DNA from: an uncultured Pelagibacteraceae bacterium
Lineage (GTDB): Bacteria > Pseudomonadota > Alphaproteobacteria > Pelagibacterales > Pelagibacteraceae
Length of the DNA: 64,000 nt
Direction: 5' to 3'
Assembly: GCA_902581775.1 (NCBI GenBank)
Contig: CACHPJ010000001.1
Span: 1 to 64,000 of the forward strand
Part shown: in pieces, positions 24,375-32,973 of the stretch
Numbering within the stretch: position 1 is the first letter of the stretch
Layout: each line of letters opens with the position of its first letter
Program-made: the position numbers and the translations under genes
The notes under the pieces: model-generated
The model's database searches: none
What the model saw: the letters and a program-made list of their open reading frames with translations, nothing else
Told to the model about the DNA's origin: nothing

Positions 24375-25072
24375 TGAAAACAAAAATATTTTGCGATATT
24401 GCCGATTATAAAACTATAAAGTTTTTTAATAATCAAAATATCGTGGATGGTTTTACTACCAACCCAAGTCTAATGAGGTTAGCTGGTGCAAAAAATTATA
24501 AAAATTACTCACTAAAAATATTAAAAGTTTGCAAAAAAAAACCGATTTCATTTGAAGTTTTTGCGGATAATCCTAATGAAATGCTTAAACAAGCTTATAA
24601 AATTAATTCATGGGGAAAAAACGTTTATGTGAAAATCCCAGTAGTAAACTCAAAAGGATTATTTATGGGATCAGTAATTAAAGAATTGAGTAATAAAGGC
24701 ATAAAATTAAATATTACTGCAGTATACACATATGAACAAACTAAAAGAGTTTATAAAAATTTAAATAAAAAAACAAAATCAATTATATCTATATTCGCTG
24801 GAAGAATGGCGGATAAAGGAAAAGATCCTGTACCAATTTTTAAAAAAGGCATCTCCCTTACAAAAAATAATAAAAATATTGAAATACTTTGGGCTAGCAC
24901 AAGAGAGGCTTATAATTATATCCAGGCAAAACAATTAAATTGCAACATCATTACAATGCCTCCAAAAGTTATAAATCAAATAAAAGAATTTGGTAAAAGT
25001 TTTAAATTTATGACTTTAAGTACTGTTAAGGGATTTTTAGCTGATAGCAAGAAATCTAAATTTAACCTTTAA
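24374..25072 (+). CDS. tal: Transaldolase-family protein (TalB/FSA-type short form)
   Basis: A 232-residue class-I aldolase barrel of the short transaldolase / fructose-6-phosphate aldolase group. It has the N-terminal catalytic Asp region (FCDIADY), GFTTNPSLM, the Schiff-base Lys in NVYVKIPV, LNITAVYTYEQ, IFAGRMADKGKDP and WASTREAYN. It probably serves the non-oxidative pentose phosphate pathway with Tkt in the same window. The start overlaps the pntB stop. It converges with typA, overlapping its end by 4 bp. Confidence 0.85.
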   Translation: MKTKIFCDIADYKTIKFFNNQNIVDGFTTNPSLMRLAGAKNYKNYSLKILKVCKKKPISFEVFADNPNEMLKQAYKINSWGKNVYVKIPVVNSKGLFMGSVIKELSNKGIKLNITAVYTYEQTKRVYKNLNKKTKSIISIFAGRMADKGKDPVPIFKKGISLTKNNKNIEILWASTREAYNYIQAKQLNCNIITMPPKVINQIKEFGKSFKFMTLSTVKGFLADSKKSKFNL

Positions 25073-26892
25073 GAAGCTTTTGCTTTAGATTGTCTTTTTC
25101 TTTCGTGAGGATCTAAGACTAATTTTCTAAGTCTACAAGATTTTGGTGTTATTTCTAAAGCCTCATCTGTATTGAGTATGCTTAATTGTTCAGCTATCGC
25201 CATTTTTCTTACGGGAGTTAAAACTACATTTTCATCTGTTCCCTGAGTTCTCATATTTGTTAATTTTTTTCCTTTTAAAACATTTATTTCAAGATCTCCA
25301 CTTTTAGAGGATAAACCAACAATCATACCCTCATATACTGGATCATTATGAGTAACAAACATTTCACCCCTAGCTTGCAAATTAAAGATTGCAAAAGCTA
25401 CAGCCTTACCTTTTTCCATTGAAATTAATGCACCATTTCTTCTTCCCTCCATATCTCCAGTGAAGTTTCCGTATGAATGAAAAATTCTATTAATTACCCC
25501 CGTTCCTTTTGTTAAAGTTAAAAATCGACTTGTGTAACCCATTAATCCTCTTGTAGGAGCATGAAATATTAATCTTTTTTTATCTTTTCCAGTGTCTCTA
25601 AGATCAATCAGTTTTCCTTTTCTTCTATTCATCGAATCAATAACTTTTGATGAAAATTCTTCGTCTAAATCCATTGTTATTTCTTCGAAAGGCTCTAATT
25701 TATTTCCCTTTTCATCTTTTTTAATCAAAACCTTAGGAGGACTAACTGTCATTTCAAACCCTTCACGTCTCATTTGTGTTAAAAGAATTTCTAACATAAG
25801 TTCACCTCTACCATTAATAACAAATGCGTCTTTGTTTTCATTTTCTTCAAAATTAATTCCTACATTATTTTGAGATTCTAAAATTAAACGCTCTCTAATT
25901 TGTGTGCTTGTTAATTTTTTACCTTCAGTACCAGCTAATGGGGAACTATTAACCGTTATAGTTATTGACATAGTAGGAGGATCAATAGGTGTTGCATTGA
26001 TCGGTGTCTCAACTTCTAAATCACAAATCGTATCAGCAACATTTGCTTTTTCTAGTCCAGCAATAATTACTATATCTCCTGCTTCACCTTTTTCAATTGG
26101 AACTTTTTTTGTACCCTCGTATCTAAAAATTTTTGTTAATCTACCTTCATCTATTTTTTCCCCGCTAAGGTTAATAGCTTTAATTTGTTGATTTGCTTTA
26201 GCTGTTCCCTGAGCAATCCTACCTACTAAACTTCTTCCAAGAAAGCTGTCTGCGTAAAGAAGGGTAGACAACATAGCAAAAGGTTTAGTCTTATCCAATG
26301 CAGATGGTTTTACATGATTAATAATTAAATTTAGTAAAGGATGTAAATTTTCTCTAGGACCATCTATTTCTTTAGAGGCCCAGCCCGATCTTCCACTAGC
26401 GTATAAAACTGGAAAGTCTAATTGTTTCTCATTTGCTCCTAAGTTTACAAATAAATCAAATGTTTCATCTAAAACTTCATTGGCTCTTTCATCAGGCTTG
26501 TCTAATTTATTAATTATTACTATAGGCTTTAATCCTTGTTTAAGTGCTTTAGATAAAACAAATTTTGTTTGAGGCATAACCCCTTCTGCGGAGTCTATTA
26601 ATAATAACGCACCATCTGCCATATGTAAAACTCTCTCAACTTCTGCAGCAAAATCTCTATGACCAGGTGTATCTATAATATTTATCCTTGAATTGTTCCA
26701 ATTGATAGAAGTTGGCTTTGCTAAAATTGTAATACCCCTCTCTTTTTCTAATTCTCCAGAGTCCATAACTCTATCTTCAACCACTTCATTTTCTCTAAAT
26801 AATCCACTCTGTTTCATTAAACTATCTATTAAAGTAGTCTTTCCATGATCAACGTGAGCAATGATTGTTATATTTCTGATTGTTTGGTTCAT
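25069..26892 (-). CDS. typA: Ribosome-associated GTPase BipA/TypA
   Basis: A 607-residue translational GTPase, with the G domain at the N terminus (AHVDHGKTTL 12-21, DTPGH near 74, NKLDKPD near 127), then the EF-G-like domains and the BipA-specific C-terminal region (THNDPVYEGMIVG, NMRTQGTDENVVLTP, KSCRLRKLVLDPHERKR). It helps 50S assembly and growth in cold or stress. The start codon is 5 bp after the 3' CCA of tRNA-fMet, so processing of that tRNA would leave a nearly leaderless typA mRNA. No Shine-Dalgarno site fits in between. Confidence 0.95.
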   Translation of the reverse strand: MNQTIRNITIIAHVDHGKTTLIDSLMKQSGLFRENEVVEDRVMDSGELEKERGITILAKPTSINWNNSRINIIDTPGHRDFAAEVERVLHMADGALLLIDSAEGVMPQTKFVLSKALKQGLKPIVIINKLDKPDERANEVLDETFDLFVNLGANEKQLDFPVLYASGRSGWASKEIDGPRENLHPLLNLIINHVKPSALDKTKPFAMLSTLLYADSFLGRSLVGRIAQGTAKANQQIKAINLSGEKIDEGRLTKIFRYEGTKKVPIEKGEAGDIVIIAGLEKANVADTICDLEVETPINATPIDPPTMSITITVNSSPLAGTEGKKLTSTQIRERLILESQNNVGINFEENENKDAFVINGRGELMLEILLTQMRREGFEMTVSPPKVLIKKDEKGNKLEPFEEITMDLDEEFSSKVIDSMNRRKGKLIDLRDTGKDKKRLIFHAPTRGLMGYTSRFLTLTKGTGVINRIFHSYGNFTGDMEGRRNGALISMEKGKAVAFAIFNLQARGEMFVTHNDPVYEGMIVGLSSKSGDLEINVLKGKKLTNMRTQGTDENVVLTPVRKMAIAEQLSILNTDEALEITPKSCRLRKLVLDPHERKRQSKAKAS

Positions 26893-26897
26893 ATATT

Positions 26898-26974
<77 letters not shown>

Positions 26975-26978
26975 ATAT

Positions 26979-27182
26979 TTAAGCCTTCTTCAGATTTATG
27001 GCCTGTAATTTATTTTTTTCTTCTTTTATTTCGAATTTAATTTTTTGATTTTCTTTTAGCACTCTTAATTTAGATTTCTCTAAAGCAGTTATATGCAGAA
27101 AGATATCTTTTTCTGTTTCGTCATCAGTTATGAAACCGTAACCTTTTCTAGAATTAAACCATTTAACTTTACCAGATGGCAT
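26979..27182 (-). CDS. Cold-shock domain protein (CspA family)
   Basis: A 67-residue OB-fold RNA-binding protein starting MPSGKVKWFNSRKGYGFITDD. Both RNA-binding motifs are present: KGYGFI (RNP1, about 13-18) and DIFLH (RNP2). Such proteins melt mRNA structure and act as RNA chaperones. I chose the ATG at 27182, since AGGAG (27187-27191) lies 4 bp before it; the GTG just upstream is too close to that site. It follows rpsU by 21 bp and is followed by tRNA-fMet. Confidence 0.92.
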   Translation of the reverse strand: MPSGKVKWFNSRKGYGFITDDETEKDIFLHITALEKSKLRVLKENQKIKFEIKEEKNKLQAINLKKA

Positions 27183-27203
27183 CACACTCCTATTGATATA
27201 AAA

Positions 27204-27398
27204 CTATATTCTATTTCTTAATTTCTGGAGTTTTTTTACTCTTTTTAAATTTTCAGTTTTTATTCTCTTCTTTTTTTCAGAGGGTTTTTCATAATTACTT
27301 TTCATTTTAATAACTTTAAAAAAACCTTCTTTTTGAAGCTTTCTTTTTAAAACTCTTAAAGCTTGTTCAACATTATTATCCTTGACTTCTATTTTAAT
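27204..27398 (-). CDS. rpsU: 30S ribosomal protein S21, apparent ATT start codon
   Basis: The frame from 27398 encodes a 64-residue S21 of the 30S platform: [20 protein letters not shown], then [22 protein letters not shown] and a basic tail. This aligns with alphaproteobacterial S21 (MVQVLVRDNNVDQALRALKKK...YEKPSEKR). No ATG, GTG or TTG lies near the N terminus. The ATT at 27396-27398 stands 5 bp after a perfect GGAGG (27404-27408), which makes it the best start. AUU starts are known for infC, where IF3 selects against them. The following gene is the cold-shock gene. A base error that hid an ATG is the main alternative. Confidence 0.88.
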   Translation of the reverse strand: MKIEVKDNNVEQALRVLKRKLQKEGFFKVIKMKSNYEKPSEKKKRIKTENLKRVKKLQKLRNRI

Positions 27399-27403
27399 AA
27401 AAA

Positions 27404-27408
27404 CCTCC
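27404..27408 (-). promoter_or_regulatory. Strong Shine-Dalgarno site that sets the rpsU ATT start
   Basis: GGAGG on the minus strand, followed by five T and then ATT AAA ATA. Spacing of five bases is normal for initiation. Such a full SD core is uncommon at other genes in this window, where most starts have weak or no SD. It points to the ATT at 27398 as the start of S21. Confidence 0.7.
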
Positions 27409-27458
27409 AGTTATTTTATCGGTTGGTACCATCTAAGAAGTGAATTGTCCAGTTTGAA

Positions 27459-27941
27459 TTAAAAAGGTTTTTTTGGCACTTTTTTTTCAAAGTTGTCTCT
27501 GTAATTTTTAAGTTTTTTAGCGATATCCGGATGTTCACTTGCAAGTATAGCAACTGCAAATAGTGCGGAATTTATAGCGCCAGCCTTCCCAATAGCAAGT
27601 GTTGCCACTGGAACGCCAGCAGGCATTTGTACAGTTGATAATAGACTATCAATTCCCTTTAATACACTTTCTATAGGTACACCTAAAACTGGAATAGTAG
27701 TTAATGCTGCAGTAACACCAGCTAGATGTGCCGCTCCACCAGCAGCAGCAATTATTATTTTTGTATTATTTCTTTTGCACTCTTTTAAAAAATTTTCTAA
27801 TCTTTTAGGTGTTCTGTGTGCTGAAATTACTCTGGTATCACAATCTATTTTAAACGATTTAAGAGTATCACTACAATTTTTCATAATCTCCCAGTCTGAT
27901 TTACTACCCATTATTACTGCAACTTTTGGATTTTTACTCAT
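27459..27941 (-). CDS. purE: 5-(carboxyamino)imidazole ribonucleotide mutase
   Basis: A 160-residue class-I PurE that moves the carboxyl group of N5-CAIR to give CAIR in purine synthesis. It shows MGSKSDWEIM (10-19), SAHRTP (about 41-46), AAAGGAAHLAGV and the C-terminal GKAGAINSALFAVAIL. The ATG at 27941 is taken as start. A TTG one codon upstream sits 6 bp after GGAG and could also serve. It overlaps trcR by 8 bp. purK is not next to it in this window. Confidence 0.94.
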   Translation of the reverse strand: MSKNPKVAVIMGSKSDWEIMKNCSDTLKSFKIDCDTRVISAHRTPKRLENFLKECKRNNTKIIIAAAGGAAHLAGVTAALTTIPVLGVPIESVLKGIDSLLSTVQMPAGVPVATLAIGKAGAINSALFAVAILASEHPDIAKKLKNYRDNFEKKVPKKPF

Positions 27942-28539
27942 CAAGATTCTCTCCTTTAGATAAATTTTCTTTTTCTAAATTTTCTTTTTTTATTTTCTCT
28001 TTTTTTTCTCTTTCTACTCTTCTTTTAGCTTTTGCTAAAGACTTCTCAAACTGGTCTTGAGTACACAAAGCTAAAATAACCGGATCTTTTGCTTTTAAGT
28101 TAGAAAAGTTCCAATAACTTCTTTTTCTTATTAATGAAACGGTGCCTTTAGTGCTTCCAACAAGTTTTGATATTTGACTGTCCATCAACTCAGGATAATT
28201 TTTTACTAACCATAATATTGCATCTGGTCTATCCTGTCTTTTTGATAATGGTGTATACTTTGGTTTCTTTCTCTCTTTAACTTCTACAAATTCATTTCTT
28301 TGAGTTAAGTTTAAATCTTTTTCAGGATCCTTTGAGCAATTATTAATCTCATCTCTTGACAATTGTCCCGCTATAATAGGGTTGTACGCTTTTATTCCCT
28401 TTGCAACATCTCCATCAGCTATTCCCTTAACTTCTAATTCATGTAAATTGCAAAATTTTGCTATTTGTTTAAAAGTTAATGTTGTATTTTCAACTAACCA
28501 AACAGCTGTAGCTTTTGGCATAAATGGAACTTCAGACAT
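27934..28539 (-). CDS. trcR: DUF1013 / TrcR-like cell-cycle transcriptional regulator
   Basis: A 201-residue protein with the strongly conserved alphaproteobacterial DUF1013 start MPKATAVWLVENTTLTFKQIAKFC (7-30), HELEVKGIADGDVAKGIKAYNPI and the second helix-turn-helix-like part PDAILWLVKNYPELMDSQISKLVGSTKGTV. The C terminus is a highly charged Lys/Glu helix. In Caulobacter the family is called TrcR and associates with RNA polymerase. It lies between rpmE and purE. Confidence 0.88.
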   Translation of the reverse strand: MSEVPFMPKATAVWLVENTTLTFKQIAKFCNLHELEVKGIADGDVAKGIKAYNPIIAGQLSRDEINNCSKDPEKDLNLTQRNEFVEVKERKKPKYTPLSKRQDRPDAILWLVKNYPELMDSQISKLVGSTKGTVSLIRKRSYWNFSNLKAKDPVILALCTQDQFEKSLAKAKRRVEREKKEKIKKENLEKENLSKGENLDE

Positions 28540-28542
28540 AAT

Positions 28543-28767
28543 TTATTTTTTTTTTCTTAGGTTACTAAATTTTTTATTATATTTACTTACTCTTCCTTTA
28601 TCTAAAATTTTTTGAGCCCCACCAGTCCAAGCTGAATGGGATTTAGGATCAATGTCTAATTTTAATACATCATTTTCTTTACCCCAAGTAGATCTTGTTT
28701 CAAACTCGCTTCCGTCTGTCATAACCACTTTTATTTTGTGATAATTAGGGTGTATATTTTTTTTCAT
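28543..28767 (-). CDS. rpmE: 50S ribosomal protein L31
   Basis: A 74-residue L31 with [28 protein letters not shown] and [25 protein letters not shown], the usual conserved blocks. It has no cysteine, so it is the zinc-free (C-) form and cannot act as a zinc reserve. It lies 3 bp before trcR and 15 bp after suhB in a minus-strand run. Confidence 0.94.
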   Translation of the reverse strand: MKKNIHPNYHKIKVVMTDGSEFETRSTWGKENDVLKLDIDPKSHSAWTGGAQKILDKGRVSKYNKKFSNLRKKK

Positions 28768-28782
28768 AAAATTTGTTTTATA

Positions 28783-29595
28783 TCAATACTTTATTTTACT
28801 CAATATTTTTTTTGATAAAGAGCTTAAAAGTTCTTCATGTATTTGTGAATTTGTAGCTATAATATTCATTTTATTAGAACTTTTATTGCTCTCTGTAATT
28901 TCATCGACAAAACCTCCAGCTTCTTTAACTATAATAATTCCTGCTGCTATATCCCAATAGTTTAATTCCCACTGCCAATATCCATCAAACCTACCACATG
29001 CAACATTAGCCATATCAAGAGAAGCACTACCAAATTTTCTTATTGGAATATTACATTTTTTAGAAATATCAAAATATTCATCAAAAATTTTATTTTTATT
29101 TTTACTATTAAACTTGGGTCCACCAGTTACTAAAATTGATTCTTCTAACCTCCTCTTATTTGAAACTCTAATTCTTGAATTATTTAGATATGAACCCAGT
29201 CCTTTTTCCGCACAAAAAATTTCATTTTTGATAGGGTCAAATATGATTCCACACATAACTTCTTTTTTATGTTCGTAAGCAATAGAAATTGCAAATTGAG
29301 GTATACCATTTAAAAAATTAGTTGTGCCATCTATAGGATCTACAATCCATTTATCATCCTCACTTTTATTAATTTCTCCTAATTCTTCACTTAACACACT
29401 ATAATCTGGGTAAGATTTTGTTAATTCTTGTATTATAATTTTTTCCGATTTTTTATCTGCAGCACTTAAAAAATCACCTGGACCCTTTTTTGAAACTTGA
29501 AGTTTTTCTAATTCACCAAAATCTCTAATAAGTGATTTTGAAGCTTTCATACATGCCCGATACATAATATTAATTTTTGGGGAATTAAGTCTCAT
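28783..29595 (-). CDS. suhB: Inositol monophosphatase family protein
   Basis: A 270-residue Mg-dependent phosphatase of the IMPase/SuhB family. It carries the metal sites SEELGE (69-74) and DPIDGTTNF (86-94), with WELNYWDIAAGIIIVKEAGG as the second conserved motif. Family members remove phosphate from inositol monophosphate and, in bacteria, SuhB also joins rRNA transcription complexes. It starts next to the efp stop (1-bp overlap) and precedes rpmE. Confidence 0.9.
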   Translation of the reverse strand: MRLNSPKINIMYRACMKASKSLIRDFGELEKLQVSKKGPGDFLSAADKKSEKIIIQELTKSYPDYSVLSEELGEINKSEDDKWIVDPIDGTTNFLNGIPQFAISIAYEHKKEVMCGIIFDPIKNEIFCAEKGLGSYLNNSRIRVSNKRRLEESILVTGGPKFNSKNKNKIFDEYFDISKKCNIPIRKFGSASLDMANVACGRFDGYWQWELNYWDIAAGIIIVKEAGGFVDEITESNKSSNKMNIIATNSQIHEELLSSLSKKILSKIKY

Positions 29596-30158
29596 TAGTT
29601 TGATTTCTTTATGTATTCAAGAGACCGGGTATCTAGTAAAATCTTTTCTCCAGCCTCTATAAATGGAGGCACAGATATATTTAATCCATTATCTAAAGTT
29701 GCCGGCTTATAAGAGGAAGCTGCAGTTTGTCCTTTTACAGCGGCATCTGTTTTTTCTACAATACATTCAATATTGTTCGGCAATTCTAAAGAAATGGGCT
29801 TGTCCTCCATAAAAGTAATCACAACTTCTAAATTTTCTTTTAAAAGTTTATATTTTTCACCTGTCAATTTTTTTGATAATGAAATTTGTTCAAAGCTTTT
29901 ATTGTCCATAAAAAAACAATCATTTTCATCCATATATAAAAAATTAAATTTTTTCTCATCAATTTCAGCTTTTTCAATATTTTCACTTGATCTAAATCTT
30001 TCATTTAATTTAGTACCTCTTAAAATACTTTTTAGTTCAACTTGATTAAACGCTCCTCCTTTGCCAGGTTTGACGTGTTGTGTTTTTAGGACTGTCCAAT
30101 AATCGTCTTTATACTCTATTATCATTCCGACCTTAATTTCGTTTGCACCAATTTTCAT
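29595..30158 (-). CDS. efp: Translation elongation factor P
   Basis: A 187-residue three-domain EF-P that rescues ribosomes stalled at polyproline. The N-terminal KOW-like domain shows the tip loop HVKPGKGGAF with Lys33 as the modified residue, so lysine-type modification is expected rather than the rhamnosyl-Arg type. The C-terminal NISVPPFIEAGEKILLDTRSLEYI is typical of EF-P. No epmA or epmB lies in the window. It overlaps thiE by 4 bp and suhB by 1 bp. Confidence 0.95.
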   Translation of the reverse strand: MKIGANEIKVGMIIEYKDDYWTVLKTQHVKPGKGGAFNQVELKSILRGTKLNERFRSSENIEKAEIDEKKFNFLYMDENDCFFMDNKSFEQISLSKKLTGEKYKLLKENLEVVITFMEDKPISLELPNNIECIVEKTDAAVKGQTAASSYKPATLDNGLNISVPPFIEAGEKILLDTRSLEYIKKSN

Positions 30159-30757
30159 TTTATTTTTTTTATTGCTTCCACAGGTTTTAATGATGGGTTA
30201 TTCCAAATATAAGATGAAATTGCAATATAATTCGCTCCTCTTACTAGTAATTTTTTAAAATTTTTATTATTGACTCCACCAATAGCAACAATTTTTTTTT
30301 TAATATTTTTTTTAGCCCATTTTAACAAATCTAGTTTTGCCTTAATTGCATTAGGTTTTAATTTAGAGTTAAAAAAAGAACCTAATGCAATATAGTTCAC
30401 TCTACTTTTTAAAGCTAACTTACATAATTTTTTAGAATTATGACATGTAGCTCCCAAAATTTTACCTTTCAATAAAATTCTAGCTTTTTCAATTGATCCA
30501 TCAGCTTGACCTAGATGACAGCCATCAGCATTAATTTTTTTTACAATTTTATAATTATCGTTAATAATAAGCTTTACCTTATGTTTTAAAGTGATTTTTT
30601 TTATTTTTTTTGAGATTTTTATGATCTCGTTATCTTTTTTATTTTTTAATCTTAGCTGAAAAAACTTTATTTTTTTGGAGGACAAAACTTCATCTAAATC
30701 ATTATAAAAAGAATTGTAAATTTTATTTGGTGAAATTAAGTAAATAAATTTTTTCAA
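30155..30757 (-). CDS. thiE: Thiamine phosphate synthase
   Basis: A 200-residue TIM barrel that joins HMP-pyrophosphate and thiazole phosphate. Recognisable parts are FFQLRLKNK (33-41), LIINDNYKIVKKINADGCHLGQAD (64-87), LGATCHN, YIALGSFFNSKLKPNA and VAIGGVNNKNF (about 157-167). The barrel is divergent and Lys-rich. Order fba-thiE-efp-suhB is common in alphaproteobacteria. ThiD is also in the window, but no thiC or thiG; no TPP riboswitch fits upstream, because the gap to fba is only 3 bp. Confidence 0.85.
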   Translation of the reverse strand: MKKFIYLISPNKIYNSFYNDLDEVLSSKKIKFFQLRLKNKKDNEIIKISKKIKKITLKHKVKLIINDNYKIVKKINADGCHLGQADGSIEKARILLKGKILGATCHNSKKLCKLALKSRVNYIALGSFFNSKLKPNAIKAKLDLLKWAKKNIKKKIVAIGGVNNKNFKKLLVRGANYIAISSYIWNNPSLKPVEAIKKIK

Positions 30758-30760
30758 ATT

Positions 30761-31771
30761 TTAAGCTACTTGTTCAAGACTATCTGACCACTCGGCTTTA
30801 GATGAAAGACCATTCATTTTAGCCCTATGATTAAAAACTTTTTGAACTTTACTTTTATCATCCATAGATTTTGCCCAGGTTTTAAGCGCAGATTGCTGTA
30901 ATGCTCGACCATATGAAAATGTAAAGTTAAAATCAGTATCATTGATCTTATTAATCTCGTTAAGATTTCTAGTTGCTTCAATTTCACTTTGACCGCCTGA
31001 TAAAAAAGCTACTCCGGGAACTTCTTTAGGCATATTATTTTTTAAACATTTTAATGTTTTTGCAGCTATTTCCTCTGTTGACACTTTAGATTTACAATCT
31101 TTTCCTGGTATAATCATATTAGGCTTTAATACCGTGCCACTCAAATTTACATTATGTAATTGAAGTTCCTTATAACACTCATTGATCACAATACTGGTTA
31201 CATCGTAACATTTATCAATTGTATGATCACCATCCATTAGTACTTCCGGTTCAATAATTGGAACCATTTTTGCCTCTTGAACTATAGACGCATATCTTGC
31301 CAGGGCATGGGCGTTTGATTTAATGGATTGAACAGTTGGATGAGTGTCTGAAATAGAAAATACTGCTCTCCATTTAGCAAATCTCGCTCCTAACTTATAA
31401 TACTCTTCCATTCTAGGTCTTAAATCGTCGAGTCCCTCTGTAATTTTTTCATTTTTTGAACCTGCAAGAATTTTGGCACCTTTATCTACCTTAATACCTG
31501 GTAGTGCACCACTTTTTATAATTAATTCTGGTATTGAAATACCTAAGCTTGAGGTTTGCCTTAAAGTTTCATCAAATAATATTACTCCGCTTATATTGGT
31601 TTTCATCGAGTTTGAAGAAAACAAAGTTTCTCTGAAGTTTAATCTATTTTTTTCTGTGCATTCCACATTGACGCTTTTCAATCTTTTTTCCATTGTACCT
31701 GTACTTTCGTCCGCAGCCAATATCCCTTTGCCTTTAGCAACCATTTTTTTTGCAATACTATTTATATCCAT
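30761..31771 (-). CDS. fba: Class I fructose-bisphosphate aldolase
   Basis: A 336-residue Schiff-base aldolase similar to the eukaryote-type class I enzymes: GKGILAADESTGTMEKRL (14-31), FRETLF, GVILFDETLRQ, KWRAVFSI for one active-site Lys, IIEPEVLMDGDH, LSGTVLKPNMI with the Schiff-base Lys and FLSGGQSE. It splits or forms fructose-1,6-bisphosphate in glycolysis and gluconeogenesis. It stands 3 bp after pgk and before thiE. Confidence 0.93.
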   Translation of the reverse strand: MDINSIAKKMVAKGKGILAADESTGTMEKRLKSVNVECTEKNRLNFRETLFSSNSMKTNISGVILFDETLRQTSSLGISIPELIIKSGALPGIKVDKGAKILAGSKNEKITEGLDDLRPRMEEYYKLGARFAKWRAVFSISDTHPTVQSIKSNAHALARYASIVQEAKMVPIIEPEVLMDGDHTIDKCYDVTSIVINECYKELQLHNVNLSGTVLKPNMIIPGKDCKSKVSTEEIAAKTLKCLKNNMPKEVPGVAFLSGGQSEIEATRNLNEINKINDTDFNFTFSYGRALQQSALKTWAKSMDDKSKVQKVFNHRAKMNGLSSKAEWSDSLEQVA

Positions 31772-31774
31772 AAA

Positions 31775-32965
31775 TTAAATCCTAAGTGCTTTTATAGCAG
31801 GCAGCTCTTTTCCTTCAAGAGATTCCAATAATGCACCTCCTGCTGTTGATAAATGTGTAAAACTATTTTCAAATCCTTGATTCTTTAATGCCGCTATAGT
31901 GTCCCCACCTCCCACTATTGAAATTAAAGATTTAGATTTAGTATTTTTTGCAATATTACTTGCCAAAGATAGCGTACCTTCTTGAAAATTTTTATTTTCA
32001 AAAAATCCAGCAGGTCCATTCCAAAAAACAGTATTTGACTTATCAATTATTTCACCAATTGACTTGATAGAATTTTTTCCTAAATCTAAAATCATTTCTC
32101 TATCTTTAACCTCATGTTGTGACCTATAAACTGGCATCCCATCAGTATTTTCAGAAACATAGTAATCTTTAGGTATAAAAATCTTACAATTATTTTCTTT
32201 TGCTATCAAATTTATTTTTTTTATAATATTTTCAACATTTTTTTCCATTAAAGACATGCCAATTTTGATACCATTGAAATGTAAAAAATTATTCGCCATA
32301 GCACCCACAATTATTAGATTATCAGAGTTTTCTATTAAACTTGATATGATGTTTATCTTTGTTGAAATTTTTGACCCTCCAATAATACATGTGACAGGTT
32401 TTTTTTTATTCTTTTTAATTAGGTCTATTGATTTTATCTCTTTACACAATTGCGGACCACCATAACTTTCTATAAATTTCGTGATTTTGTGAACAGAGGC
32501 TTGTTTTCTATGAGAGCAAGAAAATGCTTCATTAATAAAGACATCTCCTAGTCTAGCTAACTGTTTCGCAAAAATTTCATCGTTATTCTCTTCTTCTTTA
32601 AAAAATCTAATATTTTCTAAAATAAGAACTTCTCCTGGATTTAGTTTATTTGTTAATTTGACAGTTTTTTCGTTAATCTCTTCGTTGTAAAAATAAACTT
32701 TTTCACTAAGATTTTTTTTTAAGTATTCTACTATTGGTCTTAAAGAAAGCCCAGGTACAACCTTTCCTTTGGGTCTTCCTAAATGTGAAATTATTACTAC
32801 CTTAGCTTTTTTTTTTATTAGTTCACCTAGAAAAGGTAAAATAGTTTTTATTCTTACATCATCTTTAATTTCTGAATTAGCTATAGGCACATTCAAATCA
32901 ACGCGAAGCAACAATCTTTTACCATTTATGGGAATTTTGCCTGAAAATATTCTTAAATTAGACAT
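31775..32965 (-). CDS. pgk: Phosphoglycerate kinase
   Basis: A 396-residue two-lobe kinase that interconverts 1,3-bisphosphoglycerate and 3-phosphoglycerate with ADP/ATP. It shows LLRVDLNVPI (18-27), HLGRPKG (60-66), LLENIRFFKEEE, FINEAFSCSHRKQASV, GGSKISTKI (about 197-205), FWNGPAGFFE and SIVGGGDTIAAL. Length is standard. It lies between tkt and fba, with only 8 bp after tkt. A gap gene, common at this place in alphaproteobacteria, is not here. Confidence 0.96.
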   Translation of the reverse strand: MSNLRIFSGKIPINGKRLLLRVDLNVPIANSEIKDDVRIKTILPFLGELIKKKAKVVIISHLGRPKGKVVPGLSLRPIVEYLKKNLSEKVYFYNEEINEKTVKLTNKLNPGEVLILENIRFFKEEENNDEIFAKQLARLGDVFINEAFSCSHRKQASVHKITKFIESYGGPQLCKEIKSIDLIKKNKKKPVTCIIGGSKISTKINIISSLIENSDNLIIVGAMANNFLHFNGIKIGMSLMEKNVENIIKKINLIAKENNCKIFIPKDYYVSENTDGMPVYRSQHEVKDREMILDLGKNSIKSIGEIIDKSNTVFWNGPAGFFENKNFQEGTLSLASNIAKNTKSKSLISIVGGGDTIAALKNQGFENSFTHLSTAGGALLESLEGKELPAIKALRI

Positions 32966-32973
32966 TTACCCTA

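Noticed and set aside
30700-30800. TPP riboswitch before thiE
   Set aside because: The gap to fba is 3 bp and no THI-box sequence is visible. The thiD start also follows glmM with no gap.
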